Below, one piece after another: positions 43,125 to 51,027 of a stretch of 64,000 nucleotides of DNA. Each line of letters opens with the position of its first letter. The first letter of the stretch is position 1. The stretch spans positions 1 through 64,000 of the forward strand of contig NZ_NINX01000032.1 of assembly GCF_002188635.1 (NCBI RefSeq). Direction: 5' to 3'. The position numbers and the translations under genes are program-made. Source of the stretch: Pigmentiphaga sp. NML030171. GTDB taxonomy: Bacteria > Pseudomonadota > Gammaproteobacteria > Burkholderiales > Burkholderiaceae_B. Below the pieces are notes generated by a model. It had not been told where the DNA came from. It ran no database searches and saw only the letters and a list, made by a program, of their open reading frames with translations.

Positions 43125-44099
43125 CTACTTGATCGGGGCGTGGATGTCGCCGTTCCTGAACGAGGCCACGTCCACCTTTTGCGACATCAGGCCCGCCTGC
43201 GTGAAGCTGTCGAGCAGGCTCTGGATGGCCGGGAAGTTGGGGGCCATGCCGGGATCGCGGGCGAAGTCGTTGCCCTTGAGCAGGTAGGTATCCAGCACCG
43301 ATACCGGCGCCTTGGTCACCTCGGACACGACCTTCAGCGTCTCGGGACGATTGGCCAGCACCTTGCCCATCGCGGTGGTCAGGTCACGGATGTAGGCCTT
43401 CACCAGCTCGGGGTTCTGGTCCACGAAATCCTTGCGGCACGCTTCCAGGATGTGCACGAAATTGGGCTGCTGGTCGGCCACCGAGAACAGCTTGCGCAGG
43501 CCGCCCTTGGCCTCGGCGCGCGCGGCGAAAGGCTGGTTCAGCACGCCGGCGTCCACGCGGCCCGAACGGATGGCATCCTCGGACGGCGCAAAACCGGTCT
43601 CGATCATCTTCACGTCGGTCTTGGGGTCGAGGCCGTTCTTCTCCAGCATCTGCACCAGCGGCGCGTAGACGCCGGCGCCCAGCACCGACACGCCGATGCG
43701 CTTGCCCTTGAGGTCCTTGACGGACTTGATGGGCGAATCGTCCTTGACGGCCCAGTACACCGAGAAGCTGGTGGGCGTCTCGAACACGTGCTGGGCGATG
43801 ATCGAGGTCTGCACCTTGGCCTCGATCAGGCCCTGCCCCACGGACAGCGGCGTCTGCGTGCCGCAGTCCACCGCCTTGGCGGCGAAGGCCTGCATGACGG
43901 GCGAGGTGCCCTGGAACTGCACCCACTCGATCTTGTATTTCGAGCCCAGTTGCGGGAACTCGGCGGGGCGCTTCATCATCCAGTACTTGGCCTCCTCGGC
44001 CGGAATCAGCCAGCCCACGCGGATCACCTGCTGGGCGGCGGCGGGTACGGACCATGCGGCGATGAGGCCGGTCAGGGCAAGCGCTGCGATTTTCTTCAT
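43125..44099 (-). CDS. ABC transporter substrate-binding protein (SsuA/TauA-like)
   Basis: A 324-residue periplasmic protein with signal peptide (KKIAALALTGLIAAWSVPAAA) and an NMT1/SsuA-like fold starting VIRVGWLIPAEEAKYWMMKR. Conserved GLIEAKVQTSIIAQHVFETP and IKSVKDLKGKRIGVSVLGAG are visible. The ligand is not predictable. It is encoded 61 bases upstream of the ATPase within the catabolic operon, so the transporter probably imports the substrate of that pathway. Confidence 0.9.
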   Translation of the reverse strand: MKKIAALALTGLIAAWSVPAAAQQVIRVGWLIPAEEAKYWMMKRPAEFPQLGSKYKIEWVQFQGTSPVMQAFAAKAVDCGTQTPLSVGQGLIEAKVQTSIIAQHVFETPTSFSVYWAVKDDSPIKSVKDLKGKRIGVSVLGAGVYAPLVQMLEKNGLDPKTDVKMIETGFAPSEDAIRSGRVDAGVLNQPFAARAEAKGGLRKLFSVADQQPNFVHILEACRKDFVDQNPELVKAYIRDLTTAMGKVLANRPETLKVVSEVTKAPVSVLDTYLLKGNDFARDPGMAPNFPAIQSLLDSFTQAGLMSQKVDVASFRNGDIHAPIK

Positions 44100-44153
44100 G
44101 AATGACTCCTGGCAGGTTGACGATCGGATTTCAATTCCACGATGCTTGGGGGG

Positions 44154-45035
44154 TCAGCGGCTTTCGCTCAGCTTGTAGATTTCGAGCGCTTCGGACTCGG
44201 GGCCCCGCGTCGCGTTGACCAGCCGGAACATCTGCGAGGCGACGGCGGTCATCGGCACCGGCGTACCGGTCTGGCGGGCCAGTTCGACCACGCTGTCCAG
44301 GTCCTTGAGCATGGTGTAGGTGTGGCCGATGGGGGGATTGTGGATACCCTGCGCCATGCGCGGCAGGAACAGCTGCAGCGGCTTGGAGTCGGCGAACCCG
44401 CCGGCCAGGGCCTGCGGCAGCAGCATCGGATCGATGCCCGAGTTCGCCGCCAGCCGGGTGGCCTCGGCCAGGATGGCCATGGTGCCGCCCACGATGATCT
44501 GGTTGCACAGCTTGGTCGTCTGCCCCGCCCCCAGCGGCCCCATCAGTGTGAAGCGCTGGGCCATGTGCGCCACGTAGGGCTGCACGCGATCGTAGTCTTC
44601 CTGGCTGCCGCCGGCCATGATGGCCAGCGATCCTTCCTCGGCGCCCTTGGTCCCGCCCGACACCGGCGCATCCATCCAGCGCATGCCGTTGGCGGCAGCC
44701 AGGCGGGCCGCGATGTCACGCGTGGCGGCCGGCGTGATGGACGAGAAATCGACCACCACCTTGCCCCGGCCGGGCACGGACGCGAGCCCGTTCGCGCCGA
44801 ACACCACGTCCTCGACCGCGGCGGCGTCGGTCAGGCACATGAACACGATGTCGGCCTCGCGTGCCACCTCGGCGGGACTGGCCGCCACGCGCGCGCCGGC
44901 CGCCCGGGCCGGTTCGGCCTTGGCCGCCGACCGGTTCCAGACGGCAAGTTCGCAACCCGCCGCCCGCAACCGCAGCGACATGGGCAGGCCCATCAGGCCC
45001 ATGCCCAGATATCCCAATCGTGCCGTGCTACTCAT
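44154..45035 (-). CDS. 3-hydroxyisobutyrate / tartronate-semialdehyde-type dehydrogenase
   Basis: A 293-residue beta-hydroxyacid dehydrogenase. The NAD(P) site is LGYLGMGLMGLPMSLRL; the substrate site is MDAPVSGGTKGAEEGSLAIM; the catalytic lysine is in GAGQTTKLCNQIIVGG. The family covers 3-hydroxyisobutyrate dehydrogenase, GarR/GlxR tartronate-semialdehyde reductase and 6-phosphogluconate-like enzymes. The hydroxypyruvate isomerase-like gene in the same operon favours the GarR/GlxR reading, but this is inference. It lies 31 bases after the dehydratase gene. Confidence 0.85.
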   Translation of the reverse strand: MSSTARLGYLGMGLMGLPMSLRLRAAGCELAVWNRSAAKAEPARAAGARVAASPAEVAREADIVFMCLTDAAAVEDVVFGANGLASVPGRGKVVVDFSSITPAATRDIAARLAAANGMRWMDAPVSGGTKGAEEGSLAIMAGGSQEDYDRVQPYVAHMAQRFTLMGPLGAGQTTKLCNQIIVGGTMAILAEATRLAANSGIDPMLLPQALAGGFADSKPLQLFLPRMAQGIHNPPIGHTYTMLKDLDSVVELARQTGTPVPMTAVASQMFRLVNATRGPESEALEIYKLSESR

Positions 45036-45066
45036 GATGCTTCCTTTGTCTCGAAGGCGGTGGCGT

Positions 45067-46779
45067 TCAAACGGAGGGGGCCGCCGGCTCGGGCCACTGC
45101 GCGCCCCCGGCATGGGTGACGGCGCCGGTATCGGCCTGCCCCACGGTCCTGGCGTACTTGGACAGCAGCCCTGCCTTGTGATTGGGCGGCGGCGGTTGCC
45201 AGGCGGCACGGCGGCGCGCCAGCTCGGCATCGTCCACCAGCAGTTCCAGGGTGCGCGCGTCGCCGTCGATGCGGATGCGGTCGCCGTCGCGCACCAGCGC
45301 CAGGGGGCCGCCCGCGGCCGCCTCGGGCGCGATGTGGCCCACGCAGATGCCGCGCGTGGCGCCCGAGAACCGGCCGTCGGTCAACAGGGCCACCTTCTCG
45401 CCCATCTGCTGGCCGTAGATCAGCGCCGTCACGCCCAGCATCTCGCGCATGCCGGGGCCGCCGGCCGGGCCCTCGTAGCGGATGATGAGCACGTCGCCCT
45501 CGGCGTAGCGCCGCTGGCTGACGGCCTCGGCGCAGGCATCCTCGCCGTCGAACACACGGGCGGGACCTTCATGCACGCGCTTGGCCAGGCCCGCGACCTT
45601 CAGCAGCGCGCCGCTGGGCGCGAGGTTGCCCTTGAGCACCGCCAGGCCGCCGTCGACCAGGATGGGCTGATCGGCCCGGCGCACGACCTTCTCGTCGGGC
45701 TCCGGCGCCGCGCCATGCTCCTCGGCCAGCGTGCGGCCGGTCACGGTGACGCAGCTGCCGTCGATGTGCCCGCTGCGTATCAGTTCGCGTATCAACACCG
45801 ACACGCCGCCGATGTCGTAGACGTCCTTGGCCACGTACTTGCCGCCCGGCCGCAGATCGCCGATCAGCGGCGTGCGCGCGAACACCGCCGCCACGTCGTC
45901 CACGTCGAAGGCGATGCCGGCCTCGTTGGCGATGGCGGGAATGTGCAGCGCCGCGTTGGTCGAGCCGCCGGTGGCCGCCACCAGCGCACAGGCGTTCTCC
46001 AGCGCCTTGCGCGTGACGATGTCGCGCGGCAGCGGGCCGCCGTTCTCGATCAGCTTCATCACGATCTGGCCGGCGCGCCGAGCGATGTCCAGGCGCTCGG
46101 AGTACACGCCCGGCACCATGGCCGAATTCGGCACGGTCAGCCCCAGCGCCTCGGCCACCATGGCCATGGTGTTGGCGGTGAACTGGCCGGCGCAGGCGCC
46201 GATGGTGGGCTTGCAGGCGCGCTCGAGCATCATGACCTTCTCTTCGGTCATCTTGCCCGTCTGCGCCGCGCCCACCGCTTCATAGGCATCCAGCACCGTG
46301 ATGTCGCGCCCTTCGAAACGGCCCGGCAGCGCGCTGCCGCCGTAGACGAACACGCCCGGCACGTTGCAGCGGACCAGGCCCATCATCGCACCAGGCAGGG
46401 TCTTGTCGCAGCCGCCGAACGCCACCAGCCCGTCGTGCGCATGGCCGTGCACCACGGCCTCGATGGAATCGGCGATCAGCTCCCGGCTGACCAGCGAGAA
46501 CTTCATGCCCTCGTGGTTCATGCCTATGCCGTCGGACACCGAGATGGTGGAGAACTCCCGCGGCGTGCCGCCGGCCGAGGCGACCCCCATGCGCGCGGCC
46601 TCGACCTGCGGCGCGTGGGTCATGTTGCAGGGGCTCAGGTCGCCGCGCATGCTGACGATGCCCACCATGGGTTTGGCGATGTCCTCGTCGTCCAGGCCCG
46701 TGGCGCGCATGAAGGCGCGGTGCGGCGTCCGGTCCAGTCCCTCGCGGGTGATGTCGGATCTCAGGCGCTTGGTCTTCAT
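45067..46779 (-). CDS. IlvD/Edd-family dehydratase
   Basis: A 570-residue iron-sulfur dehydratase. Cluster and active-site segments are MRGDLSPCNMTHAPQ, VAFGGCDKTLPGAMMGL and KPTIGACAGQFTANTMAM. The family includes dihydroxy-acid dehydratase (branched amino acids) and sugar-acid dehydratases. Closeness to IlvD in length is clear, but the catabolic surroundings suggest a second copy acting on a sugar acid or a 2,3-dihydroxy acid. No ilv genes are nearby. Confidence 0.88.
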   Translation of the reverse strand: MKTKRLRSDITREGLDRTPHRAFMRATGLDDEDIAKPMVGIVSMRGDLSPCNMTHAPQVEAARMGVASAGGTPREFSTISVSDGIGMNHEGMKFSLVSRELIADSIEAVVHGHAHDGLVAFGGCDKTLPGAMMGLVRCNVPGVFVYGGSALPGRFEGRDITVLDAYEAVGAAQTGKMTEEKVMMLERACKPTIGACAGQFTANTMAMVAEALGLTVPNSAMVPGVYSERLDIARRAGQIVMKLIENGGPLPRDIVTRKALENACALVAATGGSTNAALHIPAIANEAGIAFDVDDVAAVFARTPLIGDLRPGGKYVAKDVYDIGGVSVLIRELIRSGHIDGSCVTVTGRTLAEEHGAAPEPDEKVVRRADQPILVDGGLAVLKGNLAPSGALLKVAGLAKRVHEGPARVFDGEDACAEAVSQRRYAEGDVLIIRYEGPAGGPGMREMLGVTALIYGQQMGEKVALLTDGRFSGATRGICVGHIAPEAAAGGPLALVRDGDRIRIDGDARTLELLVDDAELARRRAAWQPPPPNHKAGLLSKYARTVGQADTGAVTHAGGAQWPEPAAPSV

Positions 46780-46816
46780 TCTCTTCTACTCCGGATTCTC
46801 GGTCTTGTTGCCGGCC

Positions 46817-47512
46817 TTATCGGCTCATGGCATCGGGCACGGCGCTGAGCCGGTCGAACACCCAGCTCACGTCGGTCTCGATGAATTTTCGGGCCTGCGC
46901 ATAGTCGCCCGCGCGCATGGCCGCCACCGCGGACTCGTGCAGGCGATCGGCGGCGATGGTGTCGGTGTGCAGGAACTCGCGCGTGGCGCGCAGGTAGGCG
47001 CCCGACTGCAGCCAGAGGCTGTCGATCATGGCAAGCATGACGGGCGACTGCGCGGCCTGGTAGATGGTGTAGTGGAAGATGCGGTTCTTCTCCAGGCTGT
47101 CGGCCAGCCCTTCGCGCGAACGGCGCGCCACCGTGATCTCGGCGGCCAGTTGTTCCAGGTCGTCCAGCTGGCGGGCGGTCAGCCGCGGTCCCGCCCATTC
47201 GGTGACCGTGCCCTCGATCAGCACGCGCGAACGCCGGATGTCGTCCAGCCGCTCGGGCGTGATCAGCGGCACGCGCACGGTGCCGCTGCGCATCGGTTCC
47301 AGCCCTTGCTGCGCCACCAGTTGGCGCAGCGCTTCCCGCACCGGCATGGTGCTGGTTTCCAGCGCGTTGGCCAGGTCCTGGATGCCCAGCAGCTGGCCGG
47401 CGGGATATTCGCCGTGCATCAGCTTGTTGCGCAGGGTCTGGTAGACCGCGTCGGACACCGAGGACCGAACGACGGGTTTGATTTCGCCCAGGGCAGGGAG
47501 CATGGCGGCCAT
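46817..47512 (-). CDS. GntR-family (FCD) transcriptional regulator
   Basis: A 231-residue regulator. The N-terminal winged helix (DAVYQTLRNKLMHGEYPAGQ, LANALETSTMPVREALRQLV) is followed by an FCD ligand-binding helical domain with the metal-binding style residues in NRIFHYTIYQAA and DRLHESAVAAMRAGDY. It sits inside the operon between the oxygenase and dehydratase genes, so it probably autoregulates the cluster. Its start is 1 base beyond the preceding stop. Confidence 0.88.
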   Translation of the reverse strand: MAAMLPALGEIKPVVRSSVSDAVYQTLRNKLMHGEYPAGQLLGIQDLANALETSTMPVREALRQLVAQQGLEPMRSGTVRVPLITPERLDDIRRSRVLIEGTVTEWAGPRLTARQLDDLEQLAAEITVARRSREGLADSLEKNRIFHYTIYQAAQSPVMLAMIDSLWLQSGAYLRATREFLHTDTIAADRLHESAVAAMRAGDYAQARKFIETDVSWVFDRLSAVPDAMSR

Positions 47513-47513
47513 C

Positions 47514-48020
47514 CTAGACGCAGTAGAAATCGATCATGGTGGGAATGACGTCGTTCATCAGCACGATCTTCTTGGCGGCGATGCGCCAGCCCTCGCCTTC
47601 CGGCCGCAGCAGGTGCTCGTAGCGGCCGAAGAAGGTGTGCTGGTCGCGGTGCTTGACGTTGTAGACATGGCAGGTCCAGGCCGACTCGACCCGCACCCGG
47701 CCTTCGCCGGCCGCCGTCGCCACGCATCCCGTCACGGCGTGACAGGTACGGGGCAAGGGAGTGGACGCGACCGACAGCCCGGACCGCACCCGCCAGACCC
47801 GGTCTTCCAGGCCCGCGCGCGCGGCGCAATACATCAACGACAACTCGCTGTCCGGTGATACCGACAGGCGATGTTCGTCGGTCCAGGCCGGCAGCCAGAA
47901 ACTCGCGTCCTCGGCATACAGCGCCAGCCAGTCGTCCCAGCGCTGCGCGTCCAGGTGGGCGGCCTCCTGGAACACGACGGCCTGCGCATCGGCCTGCACT
48001 TCCAGCGCCAGCCTGCTCAT
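47514..48020 (-). CDS. Aromatic-ring-hydroxylating oxygenase, beta subunit
   Basis: A 168-residue NTF2-fold small subunit: QEAAHLDAQRWDDWLALYAE, DASFWLPAW and the C-terminal IAAKKIVLMNDVIPTMIDFY are typical of BenB/AntB-like beta subunits. It stabilises the alpha-subunit hexamer. The start at 48020 overlaps the alpha-subunit stop by 4 bases (ATGA). Confidence 0.9.
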   Translation of the reverse strand: MSRLALEVQADAQAVVFQEAAHLDAQRWDDWLALYAEDASFWLPAWTDEHRLSVSPDSELSLMYCAARAGLEDRVWRVRSGLSVASTPLPRTCHAVTGCVATAAGEGRVRVESAWTCHVYNVKHRDQHTFFGRYEHLLRPEGEGWRIAAKKIVLMNDVIPTMIDFYCV

Positions 48021-49333
48021 TTCAACTTCCTCGACCAGTTGCGGTACAGCGCGTGGAACACGGTCTCGTCGCTCATCTCGAACGGCCCCGCGATCGACGT
48101 ATCGGGCGCGATGTCCAGTTCCGCCGCATGGGCGTCGGCGCCCCGTACCACCCGCCCCATGCCGCGCGCATAGCCTTGCTGCCATTCGATCTCGCCGCTT
48201 TCGAAGCCGCGCTGGCAGTCCTCGAAGGTGACCGTGTCGTCCGGCGTGGCCAGCCCGCTGGGGTTGAAGAAATCCTCGTACTGGCGCAGGCGCTGGCGCC
48301 GCTGCTCGGCATCCTCGCCCACCGGGGCCAGGCAATAAGAGGTGATCTCGGTCAGGTCCACCGCCAGCGGGCGGATCACGCGCATCTGCAGGGCCGCGTT
48401 GGAAGCCAGCTGCAGGTTGGGAAAGATGTTGCACTGGCGCGTGCGCAGCATCCATTCGGCGCGCGTATCGCCCACGCGCGCGCGCAGTTCCGGCAGGCGC
48501 GCATACAAGGGGTGGTTCTCCACCGGCGAGGTGGTCCATACCAGCGCGTGCCCGTTGGGAAAGCCGAAGGATCCCATCATTTCCTCGCGCTTCTTGCCGC
48601 CGGCCTGCCAGATCGCCGCCTCGACGTCGGTGCGCCCCGCCATCCCCGAGCGCCGGTCCAGCAGCCGCAGGTAGGACGGATGCGTGGACGTGAAATGGTA
48701 GGCGTCGGTGGAATTCTCCAGCTGCAGCTTCCAGTTGGCGCGATAGGTATAGGTGACCGCGCCGGGAACGATTTCCAGGCCGGCCTCGCTCTGGTCGACC
48801 GCCATGTCGATGAAGCGCCGGATGTCGCCCAGGTGTGTCTCGAGCGGCGGCACCTCGGCCGCCAGGCTGGCGAACAGGAAGCCGCGGTATTCCGCGAAGC
48901 GGGCCACCGGCTGGAGGTCGTGGCTGTCGTCGTCGAAGGCGGCGGGATAGTCGCCCTGGGCCCTGCCCTTGACGCCCAGGTTGCGCCCGTCGCTGCCATA
49001 GGCCCAGCCGTGGTAGTGGCAGACATGAGTGCGGCGATTGCCGCGCCGCTGGTGGAAGACCAGGGCGCCCTTGTGACGACAGGAATTGTGGAAACAGCGC
49101 AGCGTGCCGTCCTGGCCGCGCATGACGACCAGCGGCTGCCGGCCGATGCTGGTCGTGAGGTAGTCCTGCGGGTTGGGCACCTGGGAAGCATGGGCGACGA
49201 ACACCCAGCCGCCATGGAAAAAGCGGTCCATTTCCCGGGCGTAGACATCCTGGCGACGGAAAACGTCGCGATGGACGCGGAATACGCCGTCCGCCGGCCG
49301 GTCGTCGATGAGCTGGGCGATGTCTGCCGGCAT
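48017..49333 (-). CDS. Aromatic-ring-hydroxylating oxygenase, alpha subunit
   Basis: A 438-residue Rieske non-haem iron oxygenase of the benzoate/anthranilate type. The Rieske ligands are CRHKGALVFHQ and CHYHGWAYGSDGRN. The mononuclear iron site is ENSTDAYHFTSTHPSYL (Asp, His, His), with a third carboxylate expected further on. The substrate is not evident and no reductase/ferredoxin gene is adjacent, so electrons must come from elsewhere. The start at 49333 is chosen as the family N-terminus; the frame further upstream is AT-rich regulatory DNA. Confidence 0.92.
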   Translation of the reverse strand: MPADIAQLIDDRPADGVFRVHRDVFRRQDVYAREMDRFFHGGWVFVAHASQVPNPQDYLTTSIGRQPLVVMRGQDGTLRCFHNSCRHKGALVFHQRRGNRRTHVCHYHGWAYGSDGRNLGVKGRAQGDYPAAFDDDSHDLQPVARFAEYRGFLFASLAAEVPPLETHLGDIRRFIDMAVDQSEAGLEIVPGAVTYTYRANWKLQLENSTDAYHFTSTHPSYLRLLDRRSGMAGRTDVEAAIWQAGGKKREEMMGSFGFPNGHALVWTTSPVENHPLYARLPELRARVGDTRAEWMLRTRQCNIFPNLQLASNAALQMRVIRPLAVDLTEITSYCLAPVGEDAEQRRQRLRQYEDFFNPSGLATPDDTVTFEDCQRGFESGEIEWQQGYARGMGRVVRGADAHAAELDIAPDTSIAGPFEMSDETVFHALYRNWSRKLK

Positions 49334-49355
49334 GGATTCCCCGAGGCGCGCCAGA

Positions 49356-49387
49356 ATTCGATATTGGATATTCGATCTTTGATCAAA
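49356..49387 (-). promoter_or_regulatory. Candidate operator of the oxygenase operon
   Basis: An AT-rich island 23-54 bases upstream of the oxygenase start. It has two direct copies of ATTCGAT (49356-49362 and 49370-49376, 14 bases apart) and a perfect palindrome TTTGATCAAA at 49378-49387. Position and symmetry fit an operator for the GntR/FCD regulator encoded in the same operon. Confidence 0.5.
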
Positions 49388-49488
49388 TCCTAGCAAGCGG
49401 ATGACCACGATGACCAGGGGGTTTACCCGTGCCGCGCCACCGCGCGCACCCCGGCGTAAACTGCGCCCACTCTTGCGGAACCGACGAC

Positions 49489-50454
49489 ATGAAGAAGATC
49501 GCCGCGCTACTGGCCCTGGCCGCCTTCGCACTCTGGGCCGGCAACACCTCGCTGTTCCACGCCCCCCGCGACGGTCACCCGCTCCCCCTGGCGCATCGCG
49601 GCGTGCACCGGACCTATGCCGTGCAGGACCTGGACGCCGATACCTGCACCGCGGCCCGGATCCGGCCGCCCGTGCACGGCTACATGGAAAACACGCTCGC
49701 CTCGATGCGTGCCGCCTTCGAGGCCGGCGCCCGGACGGTCGAACTGGACGTGCACCTGACCCCGGACGGGAAGTTCGCGGTCTTTCACGACTGGACGCTG
49801 GACTGCCGCACGAACGGCCACGGCGTCACCCAGGACACGCCCATGACGGTGTTGCGGACCCTGGACGTCGGCCATGGCTATACCGCCGACGACGGCAGGA
49901 CCTGGCCGCTGCGAGGCCGCGGCGTGGGCCAGATGCCCACGCTGGACGAGGTGCTGGACGCCTTCCCCGGCGGCCGCTTCCTGGTCAATTTCAAGAGCCG
50001 GCGGGAAGAGGAAGGCCGGGCCCTGGCGGAAATGCTCGCGGCCCATCCCGCGTGGCGCGAGGCGGTCATGGGCGTCTACGGCGGCGCCGAGCCCACGCGC
50101 GCCAGCATCGCGCGCGTGCCGGGGCTGCGTGGCTACGATCGCGCATCCACGCTGTCCTGCCTGCTGCGCTACGAACTCCAGGGCTGGAGTGGCATCGTGC
50201 CCGAGGCATGCCGCAATACGCTGGTGATCGTGCCGGTCAACTACGCCTGGGCATTGTGGGGCTGGCCCTATCGTTTCGCCGCACGCATGCGCGAGGCGGG
50301 CAGCGAGGTCATCGTGATGGGCGCCTACTCGGGCGGGGGCTTCAGTTCGGGCATCGACACGCCGGCCGACCTGGCGCAGGTGCCGGCCCGCTTTCCCGGC
50401 CATGTCTGGACCAATCGGATAGAAACGATGGGCGGCCCTATCCGGGCGCATTGA
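49489..50454 (+). CDS. Exported glycerophosphodiester phosphodiesterase-like protein
   Basis: A 321-residue protein with an N-terminal signal or anchor (KKIAALLALAAFALWAGNTS) and a GDPD TIM barrel. Catalytic and metal residues appear as LAHRGVHRTY, YMENTLASM, ARTVELDVHLTPDGKFAVFH and DWTLDCRTNG. GDPDs split glycerophosphodiesters into glycerol-3-phosphate and an alcohol. The substrate is not fixed by the sequence. It is transcribed divergently from the oxygenase operon. Confidence 0.87.
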   Translation: MKKIAALLALAAFALWAGNTSLFHAPRDGHPLPLAHRGVHRTYAVQDLDADTCTAARIRPPVHGYMENTLASMRAAFEAGARTVELDVHLTPDGKFAVFHDWTLDCRTNGHGVTQDTPMTVLRTLDVGHGYTADDGRTWPLRGRGVGQMPTLDEVLDAFPGGRFLVNFKSRREEEGRALAEMLAAHPAWREAVMGVYGGAEPTRASIARVPGLRGYDRASTLSCLLRYELQGWSGIVPEACRNTLVIVPVNYAWALWGWPYRFAARMREAGSEVIVMGAYSGGGFSSGIDTPADLAQVPARFPGHVWTNRIETMGGPIRAH

Positions 50455-50476
50455 ACCGGCCAGGGTATGCTAGGGC

Positions 50477-51019
50477 ATGCCCGCCACCGCTTCCGACCAC
50501 GCCCGCTGCTTCATCGCCCTCGGTCCCGACGACGACACGCGCGCCCGCCTGGCCGCGCTGGGCGCATGTCTGCCGCCGGCGCGCCTGCTGCCCGCCGACC
50601 TGCATCTGACCATCGCTTTCCTGGGCAGCCTGACGCCCGATCACGAGCACCGGCTACAGGCGGCCCTGGCTCCCCTGGCGCGCGCCCTGCCCGTGCTGGA
50701 CGGCGAGTCTTTGGAACTCTGGCCGCAGCCCGCCCGGCCCCGCGTGGCGGTGGCCAGTTTCTCATTGCCCGCGCCGCTGCGCCGGCTGGTCGAGGACACG
50801 CGGGCCATCGTGCGCGGCATGGGCTTGCCGGTGGAAGGCCGCCCCTTCCGCCCGCACGTGACGCTGGCGCGCTTCAAGGCGGGCCAGTCCATGCCGCACC
50901 TGCCAAGGCCCATGCCGGCGGTTCCGCCGGCACGCTTCGGCACCCTGGGGCTGTATGCCTCGGCGCCGGCCGGATCGGAGCGGCGCTACGCCGCGCTGTT
51001 CCGCTTCGACCTGGCCTGA
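50477..51019 (+). CDS. thpR: RNA 2',3'-cyclic phosphodiesterase (2'-5' RNA ligase family)
   Basis: A 180-residue 2H phosphoesterase. The two catalytic HxT motifs are HLTIAFLG and HVTLARFK; the start HARCFIALGPDDDTRARLAA is typical of ThpR/LigT. The protein hydrolyses RNA 2',3'-cyclic phosphates and can ligate 2'-5' ends in vitro. It follows the GDPD gene by 22 bases. Confidence 0.92.
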   Translation: MPATASDHARCFIALGPDDDTRARLAALGACLPPARLLPADLHLTIAFLGSLTPDHEHRLQAALAPLARALPVLDGESLELWPQPARPRVAVASFSLPAPLRRLVEDTRAIVRGMGLPVEGRPFRPHVTLARFKAGQSMPHLPRPMPAVPPARFGTLGLYASAPAGSERRYAALFRFDLA

Positions 51020-51027
51020 CGCCCGCC

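Noticed and set aside
45067-46779. Biosynthetic ilvD of the branched-chain pathway
   Set aside because: It cannot be excluded, but the neighbours are catabolic and transport genes, so only the family name is given.
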